Origin: Spirogloea muscicola
Lineage: Eukaryota; Streptophyta; Zygnematophyceae; Spirogloeales; Spirogloeaceae
Assembly: GCA_009602725.1 (NCBI GenBank)
Contig: WELB01000011.1
Location: 1,160,343 to 1,224,342, forward strand
DNA length: 64,000 nt
Reading direction: 5' to 3'
How positions within the stretch are numbered: the stretch's first letter is position 1; each line of letters begins with the position of its first letter. The notes under the pieces are model-generated. The model was given only the letters and a program-made list of their open reading frames with translations, had not been told where the DNA came from and ran no database searches. This document shows, piece by piece, positions 1 through 11,003 of the stretch. The translations under genes and the position numbers were made by a program.

Positions 1-6
1 GCCGCC

Positions 7-3000
7 ATGGCCGGCGCCGGCGGCGGCGGCGCGTCGGCGCGCGGCTGGGACGAGCTGCTGCAGCGCAGCCGGCAGCTGGTGGACGGCATCGCCGCCGACA
101 CCTACTTCCCGCCCGTTCAGGTGCCTCTGACAGCCACTGCAGCATGGCACGCTACCGCCGCCGCCGCCGCCGCCGCCGCCGCTGTCCCCTGCCTCTGCTG
201 GCTTCACTTCCTGGCGGGTACTCCTGATCCGTCGCGAGCGATGGAGGAGCAGCAGTAGTGGTTGCGAAGCGCATACCCAGCAGCAGCAAAGCATTCCTAC
301 TCACACAAGTGCCCGTGCTGTGGTTCTCCGACGTTCCATCCATCAGCGGAGCCTGGACCAGCTCGAGAACCTGTCTCGCCAGCTCAAGGCCAAGACGACG
401 CGTCTCGACAGTGCCAGGGAGACCATGGCTGCCACCAGGTATCAACTCCCTGCCCTAGCTTTCCCGCTACAAGCTAGCAACCAATAGGTGGTTTAGCCCC
501 TTCATGGCGCTCATCAATGCTTCACGATCTTAAGCATTCATGCTGAAAGCCACGGCGTTTCACACTCGCGTGCTTTGTGCGCACTTCCTGACGGAGGAGG
601 AGGTGTCCCGTTTGCTCAAAATTTAGATGTCTGCAATGCAAGACTCTAATTGTCAAGACTAAAGCTCAGTCCTTAGCAAGCACAGCCAACATGGACGCAT
701 GTTCACCTGCGTGATCTGATTACAAAAGCAGAGTGTGAGTTGATGAGCTCAGTTGCTCTCCGATCATTGCTGGCTGTCTTGCAGGTTGCTGGCCAGGGAG
801 GGCATTGATGCCGACCAGCTGACGCATGACCTCCACTCATTCGAGCTCAAGGTGCGGTTAGCTTGATACACGTGATAAGCCCAAGGTAGCATGAATGTGA
901 CAACCACAACCTATTATAACGGTCCAGGCATGCTTGTGCTCGCTTACTGACAACCCATATCTGCCGAGGGCAGACTACTTTCGAGGACGTTTTCCCTGTG
1001 GAAGCAACGTCTGTGGATGAGTACCTTCAGCAGGTGCCATCATCCTCAGGAATCTCGTAGTAATCTGGCAATGGCAATGAGCCCTCTGACATTTGCCATG
1101 GAGCCCCAGCGAGCAACTCTGGAGAGCTCAACACACACCAGACCTGCGTAGCAGCATGCAATGGGCAATGCAAGCAATGCAATACCCCCTGTATGCAGGT
1201 CGCCCGTGCCAGATAGCTGAAGCCATATGCCCTTGATTGAGACTGGAGCCCTCTTTGGTGCTGGCGGTCACGAATTGTGCAGATCCACGAGATGGCAATA
1301 CTGTCTGCCATTGAAGAAGCTCAAAAGGACAATCTGAGAAACTTTGATGCCTTCATGCAGCGAGCTGCGGAGGTCTGGCCCCTTCATTGCTGTTCTTGGA
1401 TTCGGTCGTTTCTTTCCCACTAGAGGGAACATTGTACTCGTCAGGCAGAGGTCTACGTCTTGCTTATTCGTGTGACTCCTGGTTGTGTGCTACAGGAAGA
1501 CCGCCAGCAGACGAGGCGACAATTTGTCCAGTCACTTTCTCGCCTCCCCACACTCGTCACAGACAAGGCTGCTGCTGCCACACAGGTGTCCGGGCAGCGG
1601 CAGCTGCCTCCTGTACCCAAGACCGGCTTGCTTGCGCAGACAGCCCAGTCTCCAGAAAGTGTACAAGAACAAAAGGCGGCTGCATATGCGGAGATTGTAC
1701 ACGCATACAATGATGCGAGGGAGCATAATCAGCCCTTTGATGTAAGTTGATAGGTCCAAGCTTCTGATGCTGCTGCTTTGAGCAGTAGGTTAGGCATCTT
1801 CAGAGAGCAAGATTACTGCCTAAATTGCATGTGGATAGTGTCAGCACCCGAAAGCCAATATCTCTTTGTTCCCTACTTGTGCACAGCTCGCAGGCGTGCT
1901 CAAGGAAGCGCATGACAAGTATACCAAAGACGTTGCAGGGACCCGTGTCATCACAATGTCAAAGATTTGGCAGCTCGTGCAGGTCAAGCCACCTCCATGT
2001 CGTGCAGTCACTTGATCACTTGCTGAGGCATAAGCATTACATATTCACGTTCGTCAGGTCCTTTGGGCATGACTTTCGCCTCTGGTGATTGAGCCTCTGT
2101 TACATACCTGCTCCTGTCAAGTTGACACCATTCAGTCGGGTCCTCCTGGCTGCAGTCGATGTTGGCGGACAAGCCACCATCCGATGTGGTTGCTTGCAGG
2201 GCAGCTCTTATTGGAGGGGCAAGGCACCACCTCGAGCAAGGGCATGCTCAGTATCTCTTTACTGTCATACAGGGTCATGCTACGCAGGTGCTGCCTTGGG
2301 CAACTTCTATCATGCAACTGTCATTGTGCTCTTTAGCAGAAAGAAATTACCTGAATAGCATGGTTATCAGATATTCTGTCCGTCAATAATGTTTGGGCAA
2401 TGCAGATGAGCTGGCATTTCCTTGGCTCCGCTACTGACTGATCCAATCTTGGCATTGACATACTGTGCAGGCTGCACTAGGGGGATCCACCAGTAATCTG
2501 CAACGAGTGCGAGCATTCCTTAGGGTAAGAAACTCTGGATTGCTTCAGTAGTACACACGTTTCATGGTACTCTTTTTTCAGCTTTGCTGGGATGTCTGTC
2601 TCTTAGAGTAGGGTAAGGATGCAAGCTCGCCAACACAACAGACTGAAAGAGAACTTGACAGAAGAAATTGCAGCAATTCAGAGGCAAACTACTCAAGAGC
2701 AGAGCTACATGTGTACGATAGGAGTGGGCAGTAACCCCTGTGAACGTGACACCGCATCTTCTTACCTCAGACCTGCTGCAGGTGAGGTTGCGTGATCAGG
2801 GGCTCCTGGACTTTGACGCTGGGCCACATCCAAGGCAACCGCCCCTGGACACGACATGGCACCAGGTGTGGTACTTGTGTGCAGGCTCGCTGGTAGAGCT
2901 GTTATGCGGCAGTGACTGCTCTCATGCACTGCTCTTGAGGGCAGCACATTATCCTAAATACTGAGCCTAAACCCTAAAACCAAAGAAAAGCACTGCCGCA

Positions 3001-5524
3001 GATCTATCTGTGCCTGAGGTCGGGATACCATGAGGAGGCACGGCAGGTGGCTGAGTCTTCTCGTATCAGTCGGGCCACCTTTGCTTCAGCTGTAAGTATT
3101 GCTCCACAACACCTCCTTGACTTGAGCTTGTTGAGCTTGATGCATCGTAAATACTATGGTGACAACTCACTTGTAGGAAACTCACTGCTGCAAACCCCCC
3201 CCCACCAAGGCCTTTTCATGTGCACATGTGGTGCACATTCTTGGCCATGCTTGAACAAGACTGTACAACTCCTGAGCAGTAATTGAAGGTCAGCTTCAAT
3301 GGAAACAGATCATCTGAAAAACTTTCACTGCTATCTGCCAGCTGGAGGAGTGGTTGGACACTGGTGGCCACGTGTCGGCACGTACTGCCTCAGCCATGGC
3401 CGAGGAGTGCGAGAGAATTGCAAGGTCTGGGGGTGGCGGCGGCGAGAGGCAAGGGGGGGGGACATGGCGGCCGTTCTACGACAAGAAGAAGATGTTGCTG
3501 CACCTGCTGCTGGGGGGCGCCAAGCTGCTGCCTGAGCGACTGTCGCACGACATACCCACTCTCTTTGCTACCATCGAGGACTTCCTCTGGTTCAAGCTCG
3601 CAGTGCTGGACGACACGGCGCCTGCTCCGTCCTCCAGCTTCCCGGGCGCCGCTTCGACCGTTGGACCGTGCAGCCTGGGTGCTCTCCAGGTGTACCTCCG
3701 CAAGTTTGATGCGAGCTACTATGTGAAAGGCGGCAAGGATCCCCTGCTGTACCCCTACGTGCTCATCCTCAGCCAGCAGCTTCAGTTTGCAATTTCGCAC
3801 CTCGCACAGCTGGAATCAGAGAACCTGCCTGGTGGCAGCCCGGGCGAGGCGGCTCATATTGGCTTGGCGATGGCCGAGTGGGGCGCCCTGCAGGAGGGTG
3901 TCACAAGGGCCGAGGCGGTGCTAGGACTCGACGCAGCGGCCTACGTGGCGTCGCTCGTGCGCCAGCAGGGTGCGGCATATGCGCGAAGGGGCAATCTGAG
4001 GGCCGCGCTCGACTACTATCTCGCAGCAGCGTCGGCCATGGGCAAGGGGGGTGGCGTCGACGCTCCCCAGCGCCAGCAGGCCGCGCTGGAGCAGCTGCTC
4101 GTGGAGCTTCTGAGAGTGCCTGGCGGTGCGGCGCTGCTGCTGGGTCCGCCAGGCAGTGGCTCTCTGTCTCGGCACGTCACTGACCCTGCAGCGAGGCGCC
4201 AGCTCACCCTTCAGGCTGCGACGGAGGGCCGCGACGCCGGCCAGCTAGACGAGGTGACCGCATGTTGTCATGCTGTCATGTGTCACTCTTGTCTGGCTGA
4301 TGAAAGAGAGTCTTGTGCACACGGTGGAGCTAAGGACCTCGTCAAGATCTGTCGTCCTTCAGGCTAGGGAGCTGTTCAGGAAGGCTGGCGACTTTGCCCG
4401 GGCTCTGGAGGTCGCAAATTGTCAGCTGTCTGAGGCCATTGCTGCTGAGAAGGATGCCCAGGCCAACTCGGCGCTCGAGGCTGGCGTTGAGATTCTGGAT
4501 GCCCATGACTACACTGGATCTCGCAGGTCAGCAGTCACACTCACTGATAGCTATCTGCTGCCGCCAAGGGCATCCAGGCTGGCGTGCAATACATGGACCT
4601 GCTAAGACGGGCTTTCTTAGGCTGTCAGTCTTTAGCTCAGTGCATCCTGCAGGCACAGGACCTTTCTCTCATGTGCACAATGAGATCAATAGAGGGCAGC
4701 TCACACTGCTACTTTTAGTGTAACCAGCAAAGCTGTTGCTGGATTAAGTCCAATGTGCTGCTCAATAACAGCTGGTCCAGCCCAGGGTGTCAAATCCTGC
4801 ATATTTGAAGCTGTAAGGAATGCAGCTGATTTTTCAGTTCCCCAACGTCTACATCTCCTATTGCTCTTGACTGACCTCGCCTCTCTCTCTCTCTCTCTCT
4901 CCCCCTGCAGCACCCAGGACAGGGAGGCACTGGCCGTGCAACAAGCAGCATTTCGCCAACTTCAGGTCATCCTCGACTTCCAGCAACTGTATCGGTCAGG
5001 GAAGTACCTGGATGCAGTCCGGCAGCTGACCCGCCTGCCCTTCTTGCCACTGGAGGGGAGGACTCTAGAGAAGTCCTTGGAGTGCTTACGAAGTCTCACC
5101 AGACCCGCTGAGGACCGGGTTCCTGATCTCTTTAGCAATGCCCTCTCCTGCCTGGACACGCTGGCCTCTTCGTCTACCCCACTCGACCCTTCCATTGCTT
5201 CTCTTCGCTCCAAGGTGAGGTACACCTTATAATAGTCTATGCCGATGATGACTACTGCACTATTGCTTCACATGGCATTGGCCTCATGTCAGCACTGCCG
5301 ATTCAAGTTCAAGACTCATGGGGTACTTCGCAGCATCTTGGCAGCTTCTTTGCCAAATGGTAATGACCATTGCTGATACATTGAGGTCAGTAGGTTCGCC
5401 TTTCTGATGCAACAGTGTTGTTGGTTTGCAGATCATACAAGCGGTGGCTAATTCGCTGCAGAGAAACTGGCCACAGGACCTGTATGAAAGAGTTGCTCGG
5501 ATGCACGGAATGTCTGCAAGATGA
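7..5524 (+). CDS. NUP93: Nucleoporin NUP93 (Nic96 family)
   Basis: Scaffold nucleoporin of the nuclear pore inner ring. The start ATG sits in GCCGCCATGG, a strong context. Spliced exons read in the order of plant NUP93: 7-120 (WDELLQRSRQLV), 347-438 (LENLSRQLKAKT), 785-851 (LLAREGIDADQL), 974-1033 (TTFEDVFPVEATSVDEYLQQ), 1283-1372 (IHEMAILSAIEEAQKDN), 1496-1741, 1887-1982 and further exons carrying GGARHHLEQGH, RLRDQGLLDFD and PPLDTTWHQ. The large exon from about 3340 carries DKKKMLLHLLLGGAK, IEDFLWFKL and GKDPLLYPYV. The last exon ends NWPQDLYERVARMHGMSAR and a TGA at 5522-5524, as plant NUP93 does. One acceptor, near 4910, follows a long CT tract. The family call is firm; some mid-gene exon borders are approximate. 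The gene converges on UFSP2 with 223 bp between the stop codons. Confidence 0.95.
2966..2979. repeat. Telomere-like CCCTAAA motif in a NUP93 intron
   Basis: CCTAAACCCTAAAA is two units of the plant-type telomere repeat in the intron between the exons ending TTWHQ and starting IYLCLRSGY. It is too short to mean more than chance or a tiny fill-in repair patch. Confidence 0.4.
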
Positions 5525-5747
5525 ATTTATAGGTCTTCACATGTTCCGGGTGAATGATGTGGTTGTGCAGGACCTGAGCATACGGCTTCGACAACGACCC
5601 TCGTATGGTCCTTCAGTATCATCTACTTCCATTCAATGTCAAATTGGAATGCCTCAAGCTGTGAGGCATACTGGACGATAGCAAAACCAATGTCGAGAAG
5701 ATCCAAGCAAGCTAGCTCGCAATAATGATCGCGGCTTACTTAACCAA

Positions 5748-8700
5748 CTAGACCATTGCTGGCCTTTGGGGGAGGAGGAGATTGTAGAACGCATCTCGCA
5801 CAAAAAAATCTTTCCCTTTCTCAGTCACAGCGCTTTTCCAGCCACACCATCCCCCGCTCCTGATTGTTTTCAGATCTTCCCCTCCAGTGTAATGTGGATC
5901 CAGTATCAGAAAAGCACACTCTCCTGTCATCTCGTTGTAGTCCACTCCCAAAAGAGTGTAGGCAAGCACACCCCCACCTTCAGTAAGCAGATGTTTCTTG
6001 TCAGACTGGAGCGTAAGCTCTGCCGATGACCCAATTTTGAGTTTGGCCATTTCTCTCCAACACGGGCCTAGGAATCACATCTGCTGCGACTTGCAACAAG
6101 CATCACTTCTTCAACACAGATCCTCTGCGTCAGCTTTACAAGCAACCAATTTTGTCGGCTTGATTCATCCAGCAATTGCTACCCATATCGAGCTCACCGA
6201 TCATAATGGGAGTGCCTTGAGTGTCAAAGTGGTGAGCCAGTTCTCGGCCCTTGCTTGGCATGTCAGCACCGGACTGTATGTTCAGAATTCTGCATGTAAC
6301 CTGCAGTAGTTCATAAGAAGTCGTTTGTTTGCTTTGGCATCACTTCTTAGCATGTGAACTTACCAACATTGGCAACATGTTAGAGGATGCCAAACGATCT
6401 TGGATAGTGTTCTTCAATGAACACCTATCAGGGACTGATTGTCTGCTTCTGCAGACTGCCTAAAAGGCCACCCCAATGAGATGCAATTAAGAATCATTTG
6501 CGCTGGACCATCACTGTGCAAGTAGATTTCAAAGTGTGATAGATGTGTGGTAGCCTGCTGGTTCATGGAATTGCTTTTCACCCCTAGCAGCTGATCAAGA
6601 ACATATGAGAGCTCAATAGCCCCAATCCACTGACTGGATCCCACAAAGGATGGTGGCTTATCTCCTAGATCCACCAAGGTCTGCTGTATAGACCTGCTCA
6701 TGTTGCAGTGATATTCAAGCAAATCAGATGTGACAGGCATTCCAGGCAGAAGACCAGCGGCTGGCTGCTAAGCCTAACTTAGCAATACTCTCATGGTGAC
6801 TCACTGATGCTCAAAATGGGTTGTGCATACCTGTGATTTGGAACAGCTAGGCTTGTGTAGTGTTGCAGGAGGAACCAGGACATGATCGTCTGCAGCGAAC
6901 GGTAGGCACAACCCCAGCCCTAAAAGCAGAAGTGGCAAGGCAGATCATACACTGCCCAAGCCGTATGCCAGTGGGGAGGTGGACATGACAGCGCTGCATG
7001 GCCTGTATGGACTGAGCTGCCCCTTGCTGTATTGGATATAAAGCAGGACTGCATAGCACCTAATAAGTCCTCGTCAAGAACCAGTGGAGCTGAAGGCAGC
7101 ACAATGAGCACATTTGGCTGCTAATCCAGATCAGACTTCTTACATTGTCATCCATGCGGTCCTGCATGTAGTGGAAGTACTGGTAGGAGCCCTGAACTAG
7201 GCTTGTTTGTCCTCCAACAACTACACACTTGCAACCTCGAGAACAATTCAGGATGGTGATGCTAAGTGGCAAAGCTCCAACTAAGCTTGCGCCAAACCAC
7301 CAAAGTAAAAGGGCAAGATGGTCAAGAGGCCCCAACATTTGGGCAACACACAGTCCAACATTTTGAGTGTGGTACCTCCTGATGGTCGCAAGCCCACATG
7401 CACATTCACCAGGCGAGTGCCTGAACACGTCCCAGAAGGCACGGATTCTGTACGGTGTCAAGCTCGTGAAGAGTTCGACCCCTATACCAGATATTGCCAG
7501 ATCTTGAGCAGAAGCTGTCAACAAAGTCCATTTTACCTGTGGTAGGAGACCTCTCTGCACCGAATGACATGGCGTTTGCTGTGCGCAGGAGGGGTCGATC
7601 CATAGGAAGGCCCAAACGTCGATGCAAGTCCGTTCGTATGTCCACTGCACAGACGTACTTGAAAGACTTGAAGATGTAGATGCATGTATTTTCCATGATA
7701 CTCACACCTCACTAAAGTGCGAACAATGACCTGAGTATATCAAAGGCAAGCAAAGTATAAGCATATTACCTGGAACTTGCTCCACCTCGCCGTAGGACAA
7801 TGGGTACACAGCTGTCACTGGATGAGGGAGGCCCTCGGGCATGAAGTGGTAAGCAGACACCTTCGGCAAACATCAACACAGGCCAAAAAGCAATCAGATG
7901 TACTAGTGGACTATGTGGAACATGTGGGTGCACCTAATACATTTGTGCAACTTCTGGCTCGCAGTCATTGAAAGAGATCAGGCGCAGTCCCCAGACCTTG
8001 ATACTCTGGTAGGACCCTTGCTGAGCAAGATGCTGCATGATCTTAAGTTGCACACAAGCAGCAGGGACAATGAGGCGGAAGCAGGCAGCAGCCAACGAGA
8101 TTGATTTGGGTGCACAGCAGAGAACATCAAGTCCAAGTTGAAGCCGTCTTATGGACGTCGAGCCTGCAACTATTACATGCACAACCGGAGAGCTGCCATT
8201 GATAAAGCTTCAAAAGCAGCTGTTGTATAAAGAACTTTTCCTTGTTGACTATTGGTGAGCTTGACAGGTGGGTGCAGTCTTTGCATGTTCAAGCCAAGGT
8301 AGTGCCTAAGAAACCCACACTGTATGACTGATTTCGAGAACAAGGGCATGCTGAAGCTTCACCTGGCGTATACTTTAGAACTGGAGCTAAGGCTCCCCCT
8401 GTCTTACTCCTCTGAATCATAACACTCACATGGAACGGGGCAGGCACCTGAAGTCATGTACTGAACAAGTAAGTCCCGACCAAGTCCATCAGGCCAGGCT
8501 GCTAGAAGTGGCAGCATGGCTGCTGTCAATTCTGCATCAGTGCTATCAACCCATACGAGTGAAAGAGACAGGAGGATGAGAAATTGAGCTGGTTGACAAG
8601 GCTCTTACTTGGGTGCTACGAGAGTCCTTGGGGCTCTTTGAGTGTTCTCCTTTTGGCTTGACCTTATCTCCAGTTGAACAGGCTTGGCCATTACTTGCCA

Positions 8701-9850
8701 GTCGCTCCGCAACCTCTTGTGCTTGCACTAGAATGGGGCTTTCGTTGTGCCCATCGTAGACCAGAAATGAGAGATTTGAGCACGTAAGATCGGCCTCTAA
8801 TGTCTTGATAGCCCCTTCGATGTTTACCTGCACACCTGCAAGGTCGCATGCAATATCTTCCCTCATGGAGGCTGACATGATAATGGAAGGTGGCCACACT
8901 GACTTAGTTTACAGCAGATTCTGTGTCGTACTGCCATCTGGCCTCTTTCAGAGTTTGTCTTTGGGATGAGCAACATTTCCTACAGTCTACAAATAAAAAG
9001 ATCATGGATGCATGCAAGATGCATTGTAGATCAGGCAAAGGCTATTCTCGTTACCTGCCCTTCCAAGGCCATCGGAGCAGCTTAGTGATATATCAGCGTC
9101 CAGCTTGCAGCGCAGGATACTGTGGTCTCTCCAAAGCCAGTCACGGTCCCCGGGCAGGACCTCAACATCTAGAGGCTGCCAGCTGGCTACAGAATCAGCA
9201 TGGCCTTGGTAGTAATCAACACTGACAGGGCCGACCGCTGCCAGCAACGGCCGTAGCGAATCTGCGCCTTCGTATAACACCGCAAACACTTCCTGGATTG
9301 AATGGAGAAACGGCTGGACAGCAGTCTCGGCCTCGGCGGCGAAGTAGGCCCCGAGGATGTCAATCCCAGCTGGGACAAGTGACCGAAGAGCCACTGCATT
9401 CACAAAGGGCACCAGCCTTGCGTGGCAATCGAACCTCCATGTGTGACAGAGTGCGGTCACGGAAGCAAGCCGTGGTGCCTGCCGACGAGGAGCTGACCTG
9501 ACAGCTAGCTCATGACGACTACCGTCAAGCCTTGTGCTCCGCAGTGCACCATGCAGCAGAAGACATCTCGCACTAGTGAAATCACTGTCCAAAGCACGCA
9601 AGCCGCAAAGACCGAGATTAGTAGACCTACCCGCCTCCGCACGCGCGTCCAGGCCGATGCCGGCTTCGATGCCGCCGTTGAGGCAGCCGACAGCGCTGGC
9701 AATGGTAGGCGGCACCTCCTGGTCGCCAGCAGAGCCGAGGAGCCAGCCGCACGGAACAGCGGCGGCCTGGCTGCGAGGCGCGGCCAGGAACCGGCGCAGG
9801 CTTGGCTCCACTCCCTGCAGCACGCGCGCCCGGCCAGATGACGCCGCCAT
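5748..9850 (-). CDS. UFSP2: UFM1-specific protease 2 (peptidase C78)
   Basis: Cysteine protease that matures UFM1 and removes it from targets. The start ATG at 9850 opens [11 protein letters not shown]. The N-terminal part is divergent (exons about 9000-9850, 8600-8900 and 7960-8160). Conserved segments follow in order: [20 protein letters not shown] (about 7780-7850), [14 protein letters not shown] (about 7570-7630), [16 protein letters not shown] (about 7150-7200), [16 protein letters not shown] with the catalytic Cys (6852-6921), [20 protein letters not shown] (about 6600-6690), [15 protein letters not shown], and the Asp-Pro-His active-site motif in ILDPHYTG (about 5890). The protein ends LLPQRPAMV, with the stop at 5748-5750. 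Cys, Asp and His are all present, so the enzyme should be active. It diverges from ALF4 across a repeat-rich interval. Confidence 0.94.
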
Positions 9851-9960
9851 GGGGGCGAGAGAAAGAATGCGGCTGCTGATGTTGAAGAATCGGCTGTGAA
9901 CTGCCAGAAGTGAGAGTGGAGGGGATGTTAGCTGAGATCCACGGCCGGCTGTGAGAAGGT

Positions 9961-10204
9961 CTGGAGTGTGTTTTGAGTGGTGGAGGGCCTGAGTGGCCAA
10001 GTACAACGCAAACCTTCGTGCATTTGAAAGAAACGAAGGCCAAAATCGCCAAGTACAAAGGCAAGCACAATTGATGACGTACATCACCCAAAGGGAAGCA
10101 CAATGACAGATGTACATAACCAGCTGCTTACGCTGACCCGCTCAGTAGCAAGTGCTCGCCCTAGAGAAGAGGCTCAGAGCTCAGTAACCACCAGTCAGCA
10201 CGAG
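9961..10204 (-). mobile_element. 5'-truncated LINE tail, family C
   Basis: In minus orientation this reads the last codons of a LINE ORF (SDLVLTGGY, stop) and then a 3' UTR with TGACGTAC and the long shared run around GTGCTTGCCTTTGTACTTGG. Related tails lie at 15885-16015, 25858-25910 and 43515-43660. It starts about 110 bp upstream of the UFSP2 start codon and contains a smaller nested insertion at 10148-10178. Confidence 0.7.
10148..10178 (-). mobile_element. 31-bp minimal LINE tail with 8-bp TSD
   Basis: This short insert is flanked by GCTCAGTA at 10140-10147 and again at 10179-10186. In minus orientation it equals only the last bases of a LINE tail (CTCTTCTCTAGGGCGAGCAC). The same locus without the insert is seen at about 43588-43620, where CTGACCCGCTCAGTAACCAC runs on uninterrupted. 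That gives an internal empty-site comparison. Confidence 0.75.
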
Positions 10205-10258
10205 GTCGCTAACCAAAGAAAATGAGGGGGATGGACAACGCTCAGCCAGAGCAAAGAA

Positions 10259-10434
10259 AGCGCGGCCAGATTGACTGGTGGCTGGGAAAGGCCAGCCCAA
10301 AGGAATGGACAAGGTCTGAAAGAGCCGGAGTGCGAAGGACTAGGACTTAGACATCAGCCAGGGAACGCTCAGTAACCTCTAGTCAGGAGATGCAAGTCTG
10401 AGTAGCTAGCCGGCGGAAAGACGTCGCCAAGGAC
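10259..10434 (-). mobile_element. 5'-truncated LINE tail, family A
   Basis: In minus orientation it encodes the end of the LINE ORF (SDLHLLTRGY, stop), then the same 3' UTR as the copy at 44900-45081, with the stem GGGCTGGCC...GCCAGCC and the terminal CCGCGCTTTC. Near-identical copies lie at 10690-10857 and 44357-45081. No clean target-site duplication is visible. Confidence 0.75.
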
Positions 10435-10458
10435 AAGGAATGCAAACCAACCCGTTAA

Positions 10459-10595
10459 GAAGAAAGTGCTCGCCCATTGAGAATAGGGGCTGGAAAAGCC
10501 AGCCCAAAAAAGAATCAACGAAGGACGAGAAGGGGGCCAGGGAAGCGCTAAGAAAAAAGGCACACAAAGAAACAAGACTCTCCAGCGACCTTGCT
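10459..10595 (-). mobile_element. 5'-truncated LINE tail, family B
   Basis: Starts with AAGAAAGTGCTCGCCCATTG and runs through the GGGGCTGG/CCAGCCC stem and a GGGGGCCAGGGAAGCGCTAAG block. This is the tail of the element whose coding end lies at 24176-25171, here without coding sequence. Confidence 0.7.
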
Positions 10596-10689
10596 CTTCC
10601 TTCTGGACGCTCGCATTTCACAGCCCACGCCCCATGACACAAGAACTTCAAGCGACATCCTGCTCCGACACTGTGCCCCTCCGGCTCAG

Positions 10690-10857
10690 GAAGCGCGGCC
10701 AGATTGACTGGTGGCTGGGAAAGGCCAGCCCAAAGGAATGGACAAGGTCTGAAGGAGACGAAGGACTAGGACAAAGACATCAGGGAACGCTCAGTACCCT
10801 CTCTAGTCAGGAGATGCAAGTCTGAGCCGGCGGAAAGACGTCGCCGGAAAGACATCG
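10690..10857 (-). mobile_element. 5'-truncated LINE tail, family A (second copy)
   Basis: Second copy of the element at 10259-10434. It differs by small deletions in the last codons and near the CTTCGCACTCC block. It ends about 150 bp upstream of the ALF4 start codon, so it lies in the divergent promoter shared with UFSP2. Confidence 0.7.
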
Positions 10858-11003
10858 CTCCAGCGTCTCAGGCGACGCTGGAGCTGCCGGCCGCCGTCCC
10901 CGACGCCAGAGGCGAGCGTCCTCTGATGCGCCGCCAGCGCCGCAGAGTTGCCTCCTGCAACGCGGCGCAGCCCGCGGGCCGGCTGCTCCCAGCCAGCTGA
11001 GTC

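Noticed and set aside
3878-4207. Several overlapping open frames on both strands
   Set aside because: Shadows of the long NUP93 exon, which carries the conserved protein sequence.
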